A stretch of 64,000 nucleotides of DNA from Candidatus Hydrogenedentota bacterium (GTDB taxonomy: Bacteria; Hydrogenedentota; Hydrogenedentia; Hydrogenedentales; CAITNO01). Below the pieces are notes generated by a model. That model saw only the letters and a list, made by a program, of their open reading frames with translations, did not search any database and was not told the origin of the DNA. Position 1 is the stretch's first letter. Every line of letters starts with the position of its first letter. Both the position numbers and the translations under genes were made by a program. Of the stretch, positions 35,046 to 43,127 are shown one piece after another. Location: positions 29,161 to 93,160 of the forward strand of contig JAAYBR010000111.1 in NCBI GenBank assembly GCA_012730045.1. Reading direction: 5' to 3'.

Positions 35046-35807
35046 ATGACGGACACGCCTGCAGGGTCGCGCGTCATCAGGGAGCCTTTTCCCCCGGTGG
35101 CGGCAGCCCTGCGCGAAAACCCGGCGGACGGCGCCCTGCTGGCGCTGTTCGCGGGGGGGGAATGCCTGGTGGGACCGGACCCCGTGCGCGCCCAGGTGCC
35201 CCCGTTCTTCCTGGCCCTGACCCCGGTGACCAACGCCCAGTACCGGAAATTCATCGCCGCCACGGGCCACCGCCCCCCGGATCAGGGGGACTGGAGTTCG
35301 CCCATCTGGATCAGGGGCGAGTTCCCCCCGGAAATGGCGGACTGCCCCGTGGCCTGCGTGGGCTATCAGGACGCGGAGGCCTACTGCCAGTGGGCCGGCC
35401 TGCGGCTGCCCACCTCGCTGGAGTGGGAGGCGGCGGCGCGCGGCGTGGACGGCAGAACCTTTCCCTGGGGAAACGGGTGGGACCCCGAGAAGTGCTGGAA
35501 CGCCGACAACGCCGACGGCTCCCCGCCCAGGGGCGTCTGGACCCGGCCGGAGGGGTGCAGCCCCTGGGGCATGTACAACATGGCGGGAAACATCTGGGAA
35601 TGGACGGCCGACTGGCATGACATGGACCTGGAGGAGCGCTGGCGCGCGGGGGACTTCTCCCGCCCGGACCGGGGCGCCACCCGCATCGTCCGCGGGGGCT
35701 CTCGGCTCTGCCGGAAACCCGGCGACTTCGCCTGCGCCTCCCTGAGCCGGCGCGTGCCCGAGGACCGTTTTGACACCCTGGGGTTCCGCTGCGCCGCGGA
35801 CCTCTGA
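35046..35807 (+). CDS. Formylglycine-generating-enzyme-like (SUMF1/EgtB fold) protein
   Basis: A 253-residue protein of the FGE-sulfatase fold. The start at 35046 has a strong AGGAG site. Typical elements are TPVTNAQYRKFIAATGHRPP, CPVACVGYQDAEAYCQWAGL, RLPTSLEWEAAARG, MAGNIWEWTADWHD and VRGGSRLC near the C-terminus. True FGE has two copper-binding cysteines close together; here a Cys follows GGSRL but the next one is eight positions later (CRKPGDFAC), so the copper site looks altered. No signal peptide is visible, unlike many sulfatase activators, and no sulfatase gene is in the window. Function could be a non-heme or structural variant of the fold. Confidence 0.82.
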   Translation: MTDTPAGSRVIREPFPPVAAALRENPADGALLALFAGGECLVGPDPVRAQVPPFFLALTPVTNAQYRKFIAATGHRPPDQGDWSSPIWIRGEFPPEMADCPVACVGYQDAEAYCQWAGLRLPTSLEWEAAARGVDGRTFPWGNGWDPEKCWNADNADGSPPRGVWTRPEGCSPWGMYNMAGNIWEWTADWHDMDLEERWRAGDFSRPDRGATRIVRGGSRLCRKPGDFACASLSRRVPEDRFDTLGFRCAADL

Positions 35808-35896
35808 CCCGCGCCGCGGCGCATCCGGCGCGCCGCATGATTTATGATAGGGGAAAAGCGGCGCCCCGCCCCGGGGCGGAGCGCGAGGAGCAGCAC

Positions 35897-36562
35897 ATGC
35901 GTCACGACAAGATGGTCTCGGAGGTTCTCGGGCAGGAGGTGGCCCTGTCGCCCAGCGACCTGATGTCCGCCGAAATCCGCGGCACCCTCTTCGGGGGGTA
36001 CGACAAGGCCGAGGTGGAGATGCTGCTGGAGCGGGCGGCCAACGCCCTGGAGCAGGCCCTGTCGGAGAACCGGCGGCTGCGCCAGCAGACGGAGGACCAG
36101 CGGGAGCAGCTCGTCCAGTACAAGGAGATGGAGGCCACCCTGCGGTCCGCCCTCATCAGCTCGCAGAAATACAGCGAGACGCTGGTGAACTCGGCCAAGG
36201 CCCAAGCGGACGCCCTCATCGAGGAGGCCCGCCTCATCAAGGCGCGCGCCCAGTCCCAGACCGCCGAGCTCCCCGGCATGCTGCGCGAGGAGATTTTGCA
36301 GCTCAAGAACCTGCGCGACCGCACCCGCCAGGACCTGGAGGCGATCCTCAAGACCCACGAGGCCATGCTCAAGCGTGTCACCCCGGCGGAGGCGAAGCTG
36401 GAGGCGGCGATACAGGAGGAGAACCGCAGCCATTTCATGGACCTGGGTGGGGACCATGAGACGGCGCCGCCGAAACCGCCCGCCGCCCCCCCCTTCCAGG
36501 CCGCCCCCGGCGAGGGCGCCGGGTCGAGCATTGACTTTGGCGGGGAGGACGAGCAGTCATGA
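35897..36562 (+). CDS. DivIVA-domain coiled-coil protein
   Basis: A 221-residue cytoplasmic protein. I took the ATG at 35897 (MRHDKMVSEVLGQEVALSPS), which has an AGGAG site. The DivIVA N-terminal motif LSPSDLMSAEIRGTLFGGYD, then KAEVEMLLERAANALEQALS, matches the membrane-curvature-sensing region that recruits division or cell-wall machinery. A long coiled coil (about 65-185) follows, then a Pro-rich acidic tail. The stop overlaps the lolA-like start by an ATGA junction. Its place beside lolA-like and maf genes fits a cell-envelope or division operon. The exact partner is unknown. Confidence 0.85.
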   Translation: MRHDKMVSEVLGQEVALSPSDLMSAEIRGTLFGGYDKAEVEMLLERAANALEQALSENRRLRQQTEDQREQLVQYKEMEATLRSALISSQKYSETLVNSAKAQADALIEEARLIKARAQSQTAELPGMLREEILQLKNLRDRTRQDLEAILKTHEAMLKRVTPAEAKLEAAIQEENRSHFMDLGGDHETAPPKPPAAPPFQAAPGEGAGSSIDFGGEDEQS

Positions 36563-37506
36563 CGGCCCTCATCCTGTCCTGCGCCTTCCTGCTTGCAGCC
36601 CCCGAAAACGATGTGGATGCCTTCTTCCGGGAATTCGCCGCGAAACGCGACGGTATCGCCGCGCTTCAGGCCGCATTCACCCAGAAGACCATCCTGCCCG
36701 ATGAAACGCTGGAGGCGAAGGGCACCATCCTTTTCGTCAAGCCCCGCCGCATCCTCTTCCGCACCGAGGATCCGGAGCGCGTGACCCTGGTGGACGACCT
36801 GCAGGGCTACGAGTATGACCCGGAAATCCGGCAGCTCCAGGTCTTCGACATCGAGGCCAACCCCCGCGCCGACATTTTTTTCCTGGGCTTCACCAACGAC
36901 ATCAACCGGCTCCGCGAGGCCTACGACCTCACCCTCTTCGACGTCGAGGGGGAGCCGAAGGGAAAGCACGGCATCCGCATCCGCCCGAAGGCCGACTCGG
37001 GGGACGAGGCCTATTTCGTCGAGGTGAACCTGTACCTCCGCGACAAGGATTTTCTGCCCCACCGCATCCATATCCAGAACGACGAGGAGGCGCAGGTGGT
37101 GATCGAGGTCGCCGAACCCGACACGGCGGTGCGGCCCGAACCGAAGCAGACCCAGATTTTCGTCGAGGAAAAAACGAAGATCGTCGAGAATGACCGGGTG
37201 CGCGAGGTGGTGGGCCCCGGAGGCCAGTGGATGCCGGACGCGATTCTCCTGCCGCCCGAAATCCAGACGGCCGCCCCGGCCCCCGCGCCGCCCACGGCGG
37301 AAGAAGCGAAGGCTCCGGAGGCCGCCGGGACGCCCGATGCGCCCGAGGAGGCCGCTCCCGCCCCGGCGGAGAAGCCGGAAGCCGCAAAGGCGGTGGAAGC
37401 CCCCGCGCCCCCCGCCGACACGGCGGACGAGGCCGCCCCGGCGAAACGCAACCCGAAGCAGATCGGTGGGAAGAAGGCCTCCCCGGACGCCGGAAAGGAC
37501 CGCTGA
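36559..37506 (+). CDS. LolA-like outer-membrane lipoprotein chaperone with Pro/Ala tail
   Basis: A 315-residue exported protein with a short signal peptide (MTALILSCAFLLAAPEN). Residues about 18-190 have the LolA/LolB fold pattern: AAFTQKTILPDETLEAKGTI, ILFRTEDPERVTLVDDLQGY, VEVNLYLRDKDFLPHRIHI. LolA carries lipoproteins across the periplasm. The last 100 residues are a low-complexity Ala/Pro/Glu linker ending KRNPKQIGGKK, which is not usual for LolA and may cross the wall or bind peptidoglycan. The start overlaps the DivIVA-like stop, and its own stop overlaps the maf start by one base. No LolCDE genes are in the window. Confidence 0.82.
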   Translation: MTALILSCAFLLAAPENDVDAFFREFAAKRDGIAALQAAFTQKTILPDETLEAKGTILFVKPRRILFRTEDPERVTLVDDLQGYEYDPEIRQLQVFDIEANPRADIFFLGFTNDINRLREAYDLTLFDVEGEPKGKHGIRIRPKADSGDEAYFVEVNLYLRDKDFLPHRIHIQNDEEAQVVIEVAEPDTAVRPEPKQTQIFVEEKTKIVENDRVREVVGPGGQWMPDAILLPPEIQTAAPAPAPPTAEEAKAPEAAGTPDAPEEAAPAPAEKPEAAKAVEAPAPPADTADEAAPAKRNPKQIGGKKASPDAGKDR

Positions 37507-38111
37507 TGCGGGTGGTGCTGGCCAGCGCGTCCCCCCGCAGGAAAGCCCTGCTCGCCGCCCTCGGCATCCCCGTCGAGGTGCGCGTCAGCCACGCCCCCGA
37601 GGTGGACCACGGACACGACCCGGAGGCCGTTGTGACGGCGAACGCCCGCGCCAAGCGCGACGCCGTGCTGCCCGGCGTGGAAGGCGGCGCGGTGGTGGTG
37701 GCGGCGGACACGCTGGTCTTCCTGGACGGGGAGGTGCTCTCGAAACCCGCCGATCCCAGCGAGGCGCGGAACATGCTCCGGCGGCTGTCCGGGCGCACGC
37801 ATGAGGTGGTCACCGGCCTGGCCGTGGCGAACACCGCCGCGGGCCGCGCCGCCGAGGGCAGCGAAACCACCCATGTGACATTCCGCGACCTGTCGGACGG
37901 CGAGATCGCCCGGTTTGTGGAGGTGGTGAATCCCGTGGACCGCGCGGGTGCCTACACCGTGGACGGGCCGGGCAGCCTGCTGGTGGCCCGCTACGGGGGC
38001 TGCTTCCAAAACGTGCTGGGCCTGCCCATCGTCCGGCTGGACCTGCTTCTGCGCGAGACCGGCGTCCAACTCTTCGACCTCATCCGCCCGGAACTCGCCC
38101 GTTTTCTTTAG
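37506..38111 (+). CDS. maf: Maf-type nucleoside triphosphate pyrophosphatase
   Basis: A 201-residue enzyme that hydrolyses non-canonical or modified nucleoside triphosphates to monophosphates and limits their incorporation; Maf is also linked to septum control. The start at 37506 overlaps the lolA-like stop (TGATG). Family motifs are LASASPRRKALLAALGI (residues 5-21), a VVAADTLVFLDGE stretch holding the catalytic Asp, LSKPADPSEARNML and GAYTVDGPGSLLVARYGGCF. The basic and acidic residues of the active site look intact. Length is normal. It is the last gene of a divIVA-lolA-maf unit. Confidence 0.94.
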   Translation: MRVVLASASPRRKALLAALGIPVEVRVSHAPEVDHGHDPEAVVTANARAKRDAVLPGVEGGAVVVAADTLVFLDGEVLSKPADPSEARNMLRRLSGRTHEVVTGLAVANTAAGRAAEGSETTHVTFRDLSDGEIARFVEVVNPVDRAGAYTVDGPGSLLVARYGGCFQNVLGLPIVRLDLLLRETGVQLFDLIRPELARFL

Positions 38112-38188
38112 GCGCAAGTCCGGACAGGGCCGGCGGAACGCCGGTGCTACGCAGTGCCCCCCAGACCCAATACCCTAAACCCTATCCC

Positions 38189-39076
38189 CTAAAGGGTTTC
38201 CCCCGTCTCCGCCGTGCGGTACTGCCCCTGCATGACCGGCTTGGGGTTCTTCCCGCAATAGACCTCGAAGAGGCGGTTGTCGCCGTCCGTGGCCGCTTTC
38301 AGGGACACCGAGCTTCCCATGAGGACCGGCCCCTTGAAGGCCACGTCCAGCCGCTGCGGCTTGTCCGCGGGCAGCGCGGGCAGCGTGGAGGCGCATTTCG
38401 CCAGGGACCACATGCCGTGGATGATGTCGCGCGGGAAGCCGAAGAGTTTCCCGAAGGTCCAGTGCAGGTGGATGGGGTTGTAGTCCCCCGTGATCTTCGC
38501 ATAGCGGCGGCCCGTGCTGGCGGCCACCTTCCAGCCGGCCTCGAAGTTGGCCGATTCCAGGGCGCTGAAGCGGAGTTTGGGGCCGCCCTCCTGCGGCTCA
38601 CCGAAGCGGCCGCGCACGATGTAGCCGCTGGCGCACTCCCACACCACCGACCCGCCTGCCTCGATCCGGGTGTTCACGTCAAACTCCAGCCCCGCCTTCA
38701 CCGCGCGGCCCTCGCCGACCCAGCAATGGATGTCCAGCGCCTCGTCGGGCCGGATTTGCCGGTGCTGAAGGATGCTGTTCCGCGCATGGATGCCGCCCAT
38801 CGGCGCCAGCGGAAAACCGGGGTCCGACAGCATCGCGAAATGCAGCGGCGCGGCCATGATATAGGGATAGGTCACCGGCACGCCGGCATCGGCGGAAAAC
38901 CCGCACACGGCACAATAGGTCGCCAGCCGTGAAGCCTCCACGGGCGACCCTTTCCAGTCCGCCACGGTCTCCGGAAGCGCCTCGCCCGCGCGCAGTTTGT
39001 TCCCCCGCTTCGTGAACACACGCCAGTAAACGGCCCCCATGTTGGGACGTTCCTGAAAGACAAGCTTGACGGACAT
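38189..39076 (-). CDS. MaoC-like double-hotdog hydratase/dehydratase
   Basis: A 295-residue protein with two hotdog-type halves. The start at 39076 (MSVKLVFQERPNMGAVYWRV) follows AAGGAAT. The C-terminal half carries the MaoC/hydratase motif AKITGDYNPIHLHWTFGKLF, then GFPRDIIHGMWSLA, in which the Asp and His make the catalytic pair. Relatives hydrate enoyl-CoA or enoyl-ACP thioesters in fatty acid or polyhydroxyalkanoate metabolism. The N-terminal half is a non-catalytic hotdog. It has no fatty-acid neighbours here and ends 77 bases from the convergent maf gene, so the pathway remains open. Confidence 0.85.
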   Translation of the reverse strand: MSVKLVFQERPNMGAVYWRVFTKRGNKLRAGEALPETVADWKGSPVEASRLATYCAVCGFSADAGVPVTYPYIMAAPLHFAMLSDPGFPLAPMGGIHARNSILQHRQIRPDEALDIHCWVGEGRAVKAGLEFDVNTRIEAGGSVVWECASGYIVRGRFGEPQEGGPKLRFSALESANFEAGWKVAASTGRRYAKITGDYNPIHLHWTFGKLFGFPRDIIHGMWSLAKCASTLPALPADKPQRLDVAFKGPVLMGSSVSLKAATDGDNRLFEVYCGKNPKPVMQGQYRTAETGETL

Positions 39077-39227
39077 GGCACTATTCCTTCTTCTGATGCG
39101 TGGGCGCGGATTTATTGAAAATCCAAGAAACCGGGATTTGAATAGGATACCCTGCGGAGCCCCCCCGGGGCAACTCGGGTGCCTGACGCCTGATCGCCGG
39201 ATAAGTTGTCGCATCCGTCAGCGACAT

Positions 39228-39300
39228 TCCGAGAACGTGATCGCTTCCTTCGCTTCGCTCGTTCGCAATGACGGTGATTTCTGCGGTCATCGCGAGCCCC
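39228..39300. repeat. Dispersed palindromic repeat, GATCGCTTCC...GCAATGAC family
   Basis: GAACGTGATCGCTTCCTTCG followed by CTTCGCTCGTTCGCAATGAC, and then an inverse half CGGTCATCGCGAG. It is the same family as the cluster at 23.55-23.81 kb and the copy at 20.31 kb. It lies in the 590-base gap 39077-39667, which has no gene. Confidence 0.6.
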
Positions 39301-39360
39301 AGACCACCGTGGACGGGGAGACCGCCAATGAACACTGACGGCTGCGGGAGCGCCGGAAAC

Positions 39361-39432
39361 GTAGACGCGCCTTCCAGGCGCGTTCTTTGGGTTAACGCAT
39401 GACCCAAGAACGCGCCTGGAAGGCGCGTCTAC
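39361..39432. repeat. Near-perfect 31-32 bp inverted repeat
   Basis: Arms 39361-39392 and 39402-39432 are reverse complements apart from one extra T in the left arm, around a 9-base loop TAACGCATG. Each arm itself contains the palindrome GACGCGCCTTCCAGGCGCGT. A transcript could form a very stable cruciform or hairpin. There is no T-tract, so terminator function is unlikely. It lies upstream of the HEAT-repeat gene. Confidence 0.88.
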
Positions 39433-39583
39433 ATTGCGGGCGTTCTCGCCGACTTACTTCATTAGCAGGAGGCCGCCCTGCGGCCGACGCGGCGGCCTCT
39501 TGTCGGAATGGCTGCGGTCTGGCGCATCTCCCGGGGGAAGAGCCTCCTGTTTCGCATCCGGCGCTCGCACCCCGTGGCACCCC

Positions 39584-39612
39584 TTGACAACAAAAGAGCG
39601 CTCTGTTAGGGT
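39584..39612 (+). promoter_or_regulatory. Sigma-70-type promoter of the HEAT-repeat gene
   Basis: TTGACA at 39584-39589 is a perfect -35 box and TAGGGT at 39607-39612 is a moderate -10 box with the ideal 17-base spacer. Between them is GAGCGCTC, an 8-base palindrome that could bind a repressor. The promoter lies 55 bases before the ATG at 39668. Confidence 0.6.
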
Positions 39613-39667
39613 GGTCCTGACAGGCAGGAAGATGGCCCCGGTTTTGGGGAACACCGAGGAACGGAAC

Positions 39668-40756
39668 ATGGCCGCTTGGACGGGGAAATCACGAGGGTTG
39701 TCGGCGGTCTTTCTCTGTGCGGCGGTACCCCTGCTGGTGTTGGCGCAGGCCCGTGCCGAGGAGAGCCCCCCGGCCCCTCCGGAAGCGCTCCCCGCCACGA
39801 CGGAGGCGACCATGGACGCCCTCCGTGCCCAGGTCGTCCACCGGCCTCCCGGGACGGACTACTCCCCCCTGAAGGAACAGGCGCTGGTAGACCACTTGGC
39901 CTCGTTTGGCATGGACGCGGTTCCCGCGATTCTTGCACGGATCAAAGAAGAATATACCGGACAGATACTGCACCTGTACTGGTCCGCCCTCGGCCGGATT
40001 CCCGGCGAGGAGCTGGACCACATTCTGGTGGACATCTTTCTGAACGATGGGGGGCGGCGGGAGAAAGCGCTCAACACACTCGCATCCAGACGGGCACGGT
40101 TTGGCCCGCTTTCCTTTCCTCTGTCCGATGCGGCGATAAACCTGCTGGTGGACCGAATCAACACCCCCGAAAGGGTGTACTGTAGGTCGGCGGTCGTTTT
40201 GCTGGGCATGAGTGGCAGGAACGACCCCGGAAAACGTTTTCCCCCAATCCTCACCCGGTTCAAGGCGGACGTGCGATACGATGGGGAATACCCGAAAAAC
40301 ACTATGACCTATCTTTCCCCGCGAACCAGTGCCCTTGCTTGGTATCTTTCGGCGTTTCGAAGCATGGGCGAGACGGCCTGGCCGCCACTGCGCGAGGCCA
40401 TTCAGGAGTCCCGCGTCCGCGGGGACGCGGAGGTGGAAAAATGGCTGTGCATGGCGGCGGGCTATGCCTGCGACCCGGAAGCGGCGGATGCGCTGAAACA
40501 GGTGGTGCTGCACGACCCCGACCGCTATGTGCGCCTGCTCGCTATCCGCGCCTACGCCAGGTCCGCCGGACAGCGGGCCGTGCCGGTGCTGGAGTCCCTT
40601 CTTGACGATCCCACGGTCGGGGAATACGACGACCATCCCTTTATGGAACCGTATTTGATCGTTGCCCAGACAGCCCGCGAAGAACTGTACAAGCTGGCCC
40701 ACCCGGAAAAGTACGACAATGGTTGCCGAGGCGCGTCCGGAGGGGGCAAAGAATGA
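39668..40756 (+). CDS. Exported HEAT-repeat-like protein
   Basis: A 362-residue protein with a signal peptide (MAAWTGKSRGLSAVFLCAAV, cleavage near AQARA). GAGGAACGGA precedes the ATG. The body is a series of helical pairs: ALVDHLASFGMDAVPAILAR, SALGRIPGEELDHILVDIFL, AAGYACDPEAADALKQVVLH, DPDRYVRLLAIRAYARSAGQ, and RAVPVLESLLDD. The DPDRYVRLLAIRAY unit is a clear HEAT/PBS-type repeat. Such proteins act as periplasmic scaffolds; no catalytic motif is seen. G+C is a little lower than that of its neighbours. Its own promoter makes it a single-gene unit. Confidence 0.78.
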   Translation: MAAWTGKSRGLSAVFLCAAVPLLVLAQARAEESPPAPPEALPATTEATMDALRAQVVHRPPGTDYSPLKEQALVDHLASFGMDAVPAILARIKEEYTGQILHLYWSALGRIPGEELDHILVDIFLNDGGRREKALNTLASRRARFGPLSFPLSDAAINLLVDRINTPERVYCRSAVVLLGMSGRNDPGKRFPPILTRFKADVRYDGEYPKNTMTYLSPRTSALAWYLSAFRSMGETAWPPLREAIQESRVRGDAEVEKWLCMAAGYACDPEAADALKQVVLHDPDRYVRLLAIRAYARSAGQRAVPVLESLLDDPTVGEYDDHPFMEPYLIVAQTAREELYKLAHPEKYDNGCRGASGGGKE

Positions 40757-40803
40757 CTCGCCCCTCTGGGCGGTGACTGAAGGGACAGGACCGGCGGTGA
40801 AGG

Positions 40804-41181
40804 TCAGTGCCTGCGGCGGGGGCCGCGGCCGGAGGCGCCGGGGCGCTTGCGGCGGGAGGGGTTGCGGCGGGGCTGTTCCTGTTCGGGGGGCTCGGGGTCG
40901 GGATGGAGGGCGGCCTGCCGCTCTTTGCTGCGGCGGACGAGGCGGTCCTGGGCCTCTTCGGCCACGTTAATGCTGCCGCAGCGGGGGCAGGCGGAGTGTT
41001 CGCCGGAGCCGGTGTCGAGGTAGAGGTAACGGCAGTAGGCGCAGCGCCAGAGGTCCTGCTTTTCGAGGACGCGGTAGGCGCGCTGGGTGCCTATCTCGGT
41101 CCACACCCACACGGCCACCGCCCCGAGAAGCAAGAGGATGCTGTAGAGGACGACGGCGGTGGTGAGGGAGATGGTGATCAT
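40804..41181 (-). CDS. Membrane-anchored zinc-ribbon protein
   Basis: A 125-residue protein. One transmembrane helix (about 6-28, LTTAVVLYSILLLLGAVAVW) is followed by a zinc ribbon with Cys47-x2-Cys50 (CAYC) and Cys65-x2-Cys68 (CPRC), then a strongly basic, Pro/Arg-rich tail. The start overlaps the stop of the TonB-like gene by an ATGA junction, making it the last gene of the arg-exb unit. The family is not recognised. The topology, with the ribbon probably in the cytoplasm, suggests an interaction module with nucleic acid or a partner protein. Confidence 0.75.
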   Translation of the reverse strand: MITISLTTAVVLYSILLLLGAVAVWVWTEIGTQRAYRVLEKQDLWRCAYCRYLYLDTGSGEHSACPRCGSINVAEEAQDRLVRRSKERQAALHPDPEPPEQEQPRRNPSRRKRPGASGRGPRRRH

Positions 41182-42038
41182 GGCCGCCCCCCCGCCGGGG
41201 AGATGAACAGCACGCCCATCTGGTCGAGGCCCGCCTGCGCTTCGGGCAGGGGGGCGAAACGGTACTGCATGACGGCCTCGCGGACGGCCCCGCCCAGGGC
41301 CTCCCCGGCCAGGTCAGCGTTCCAGACGTTGAGCACGCGGCCCTCGGGGCTCACGGTGACGACCAGCTCCACGGGCCACCGGGCGTCGCGGGTGAGGCGC
41401 ACATCCCACAGCCCCTTGACGGGGGGCGCGAAGAGGAGTTCGCGGTCGGCGGGGACGCCGTCCCAGACAACATAGCCCTCGTAGCCCTCGGCGGGGCGGT
41501 GGCGGGCGGCGATGGTTCTGGCGGCGGCGGGCGGGGCCTCCCCCGGAAAGGCCAGCCTGCGGAGGGACTGGCCGAAGTCCTGCAGCTCGCGGCTGAAGAC
41601 GCCCCAGGTGTCCGTGGGCCGGCGGTCCGCGAAAACGCGCTCCAGCAGGTCGCCCGCGTCGCCGGCCTCGCTGCGGACCCGCAGGCGCTCCATCTCCCCG
41701 GTGCTCAGGGCGGGCAGCTCGATTTCCGGGGGGCCGTCGAGGGGGGAATCGGACCCGCGCAGGCGCAGTCCGGGCACCGGGGCGCCCTCGTAGAGTTCGC
41801 GGACGGGGTCGGCGGGCGGGCGCGGCACGGGGGCCTCGGAGACGATTTCGAGCCGGTAATAGGTCGGCGTTGGGCTGGGAAAATACACAACGACCCGGAA
41901 GACGGTCACGAAGGAGAGGTGGACCAGCAGCGACACGGCGCAGGCGGCGGCAAAGCGGCGGCGCATCCGCCGCGCGGGGTCCGGACGGGATGCGTCCGGC
42001 GCGGGGGAACTTCCGGCGCGGGGCGTCGCTGCGGCCAT
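41178..42038 (-). CDS. TonB-like energy transducer
   Basis: A 286-residue protein starting MAAATPRAGSSPAPDASRPD, with a single transmembrane helix at about 30-51 (AAACAVSLLVHLSFVTVFRV). The middle is a Pro-rich periplasmic stretch and the last 85 residues look like a TonB C-terminal domain: LWDVRLTRDARWPVELVVTV, SPEGRVLNVWNADLAGEALG, AVREAVMQYRFAPLPEA. TonB proteins couple the proton motive force through ExbB/ExbD to outer-membrane receptors. It lies one base downstream of exbD and overlaps the zinc-ribbon gene, so it is very likely the partner of this ExbBD pair. No TonB-dependent receptor is in the window. Confidence 0.82.
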   Translation of the reverse strand: MAAATPRAGSSPAPDASRPDPARRMRRRFAAACAVSLLVHLSFVTVFRVVVYFPSPTPTYYRLEIVSEAPVPRPPADPVRELYEGAPVPGLRLRGSDSPLDGPPEIELPALSTGEMERLRVRSEAGDAGDLLERVFADRRPTDTWGVFSRELQDFGQSLRRLAFPGEAPPAAARTIAARHRPAEGYEGYVVWDGVPADRELLFAPPVKGLWDVRLTRDARWPVELVVTVSPEGRVLNVWNADLAGEALGGAVREAVMQYRFAPLPEAQAGLDQMGVLFISPAGGRP

Positions 42039-42039
42039 G

Positions 42040-42483
42040 TCATTCCCCTGGCGGGTCGGTGTGCTGCGCCGCGATGCCGTAGTGCGTGATGCCGAGGTTG
42101 TTCGCCATGCCGAGCACGTACACCAGCCGCTCCGTGGGGACGCTCTTGTCGGGGCGCACGAGGACCAGCGCGTCGGGGTTGCGGTTCTTCAGCTCCAGCA
42201 GGACGCGCCGGAGGTCCACCCAGGAGGTGATCTCGGCGTCGTCCGCGAAGACGGGGCCGCCGCCGTCGGGCCCGCCGGCCCCCACGCCGAGCGTGATGCT
42301 GAGGTTCTTCTTCTCCATCTGGGCGGCGCTCTCGCTCTTGGACAGCTCAATGGGGACGGAGGTCTGGACCACGAAGCTGGAGGAGAGGAGGAAGAAGATG
42401 ATGAGCTGGAAGGTGACGTCAATCATGGGCGTCATGTCGAGGGTGGCGCTGACCTTCCTCTCGCGTTTCCGCTTGATGATCAT
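42040..42483 (-). CDS. exbD: ExbD/TolR family biopolymer transport protein
   Basis: A 147-residue inner-membrane protein starting MIIKRKRERKVSATLDMTPM at 42483 after GGGAGAT. The DMTPMIDVTFQLIIFFLL stretch is the ExbD transmembrane helix, with the proton-path Asp in MIDVTFQL. The periplasmic domain follows (AEITSWVDLRRVLLELKNRN, DALVLVRPDKSVPTERLVYV). ExbD works with ExbB as the proton-driven motor for TonB or Tol. It lies 4 bases from exbB and 1 base from the tonB-like gene. Confidence 0.92.
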   Translation of the reverse strand: MIIKRKRERKVSATLDMTPMIDVTFQLIIFFLLSSSFVVQTSVPIELSKSESAAQMEKKNLSITLGVGAGGPDGGGPVFADDAEITSWVDLRRVLLELKNRNPDALVLVRPDKSVPTERLVYVLGMANNLGITHYGIAAQHTDPPGE

Positions 42484-42487
42484 GGCG

Positions 42488-43123
42488 TCAGATCTCCCGG
42501 TCGCCGCGGTTCCGGGTGAGCAGGTCAATGAGTTCGGAGGAGCTGGCCTCCATCTCGACGATCATGCCCTCGACCCGCGACTGGAAGTAGTTGTAGAAGA
42601 TGACGACGGGGATGGCGACGGCAAGGCCGGCGGCGGTGGTGATGAGGGCGTTTCCGATGCCCTCCGCGAGGTCGGAGGGGTTCACCTGGCCGCGCTTGTT
42701 CTGGATCTGGTTGAACGCCAGAATCATGCCCTGGACCGTGCCCAGCAGGCCGAGCATGGGGGCGATGGTGGCGCAGGTGGCCAGGCCGGAGAGGTAGCGC
42801 TCCAGCCGGGGAATCTCGAAGCGGCCCGCGTCCTCGAGGGCCTCCCGGATGTCCTCCTTCGGCCGGTCGTGCTTGAGGATGCCCGCCTTCAGGATGCGGG
42901 CCACGGGGGCGTCGGTCTCGTCGCAGATCTCCGCGGCCTCCTGGGTCCGGTTCTGGCGGAGCACCTGGCGCATCGTGTCCATGAACTCGCGCGTGTCAAT
43001 GTCGGCGCGCCGCAGGGCGACGAACTTCTCCAGGATGATCGCCAGGGCGATGAGGGAGCACAAAAGGATGGGCCACATCAGGATGCCGCCCTGCTCCATG
43101 ATGGTGATCGGATCCATGCTCAT
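42488..43123 (-). CDS. exbB: ExbB/TolQ/MotA family proton channel
   Basis: A 211-residue inner-membrane protein with three transmembrane helices at about 14-31, 115-137 and 158-178. The start at 43123 (MSMDPITIMEQGGILMWPIL) follows GGAGAGT. The MotA/TolQ/ExbB signature is LATCATIAPMLGLLGTVQGM, then ALITTAAGLAVAIPVVIFYN. The protein forms the ring around ExbD. It starts 4 bases after the argB stop, so this energy-coupling set shares a transcript with arginine genes. Confidence 0.92.
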   Translation of the reverse strand: MSMDPITIMEQGGILMWPILLCSLIALAIILEKFVALRRADIDTREFMDTMRQVLRQNRTQEAAEICDETDAPVARILKAGILKHDRPKEDIREALEDAGRFEIPRLERYLSGLATCATIAPMLGLLGTVQGMILAFNQIQNKRGQVNPSDLAEGIGNALITTAAGLAVAIPVVIFYNYFQSRVEGMIVEMEASSSELIDLLTRNRGDREI

Positions 43124-43127
43124 GGGG

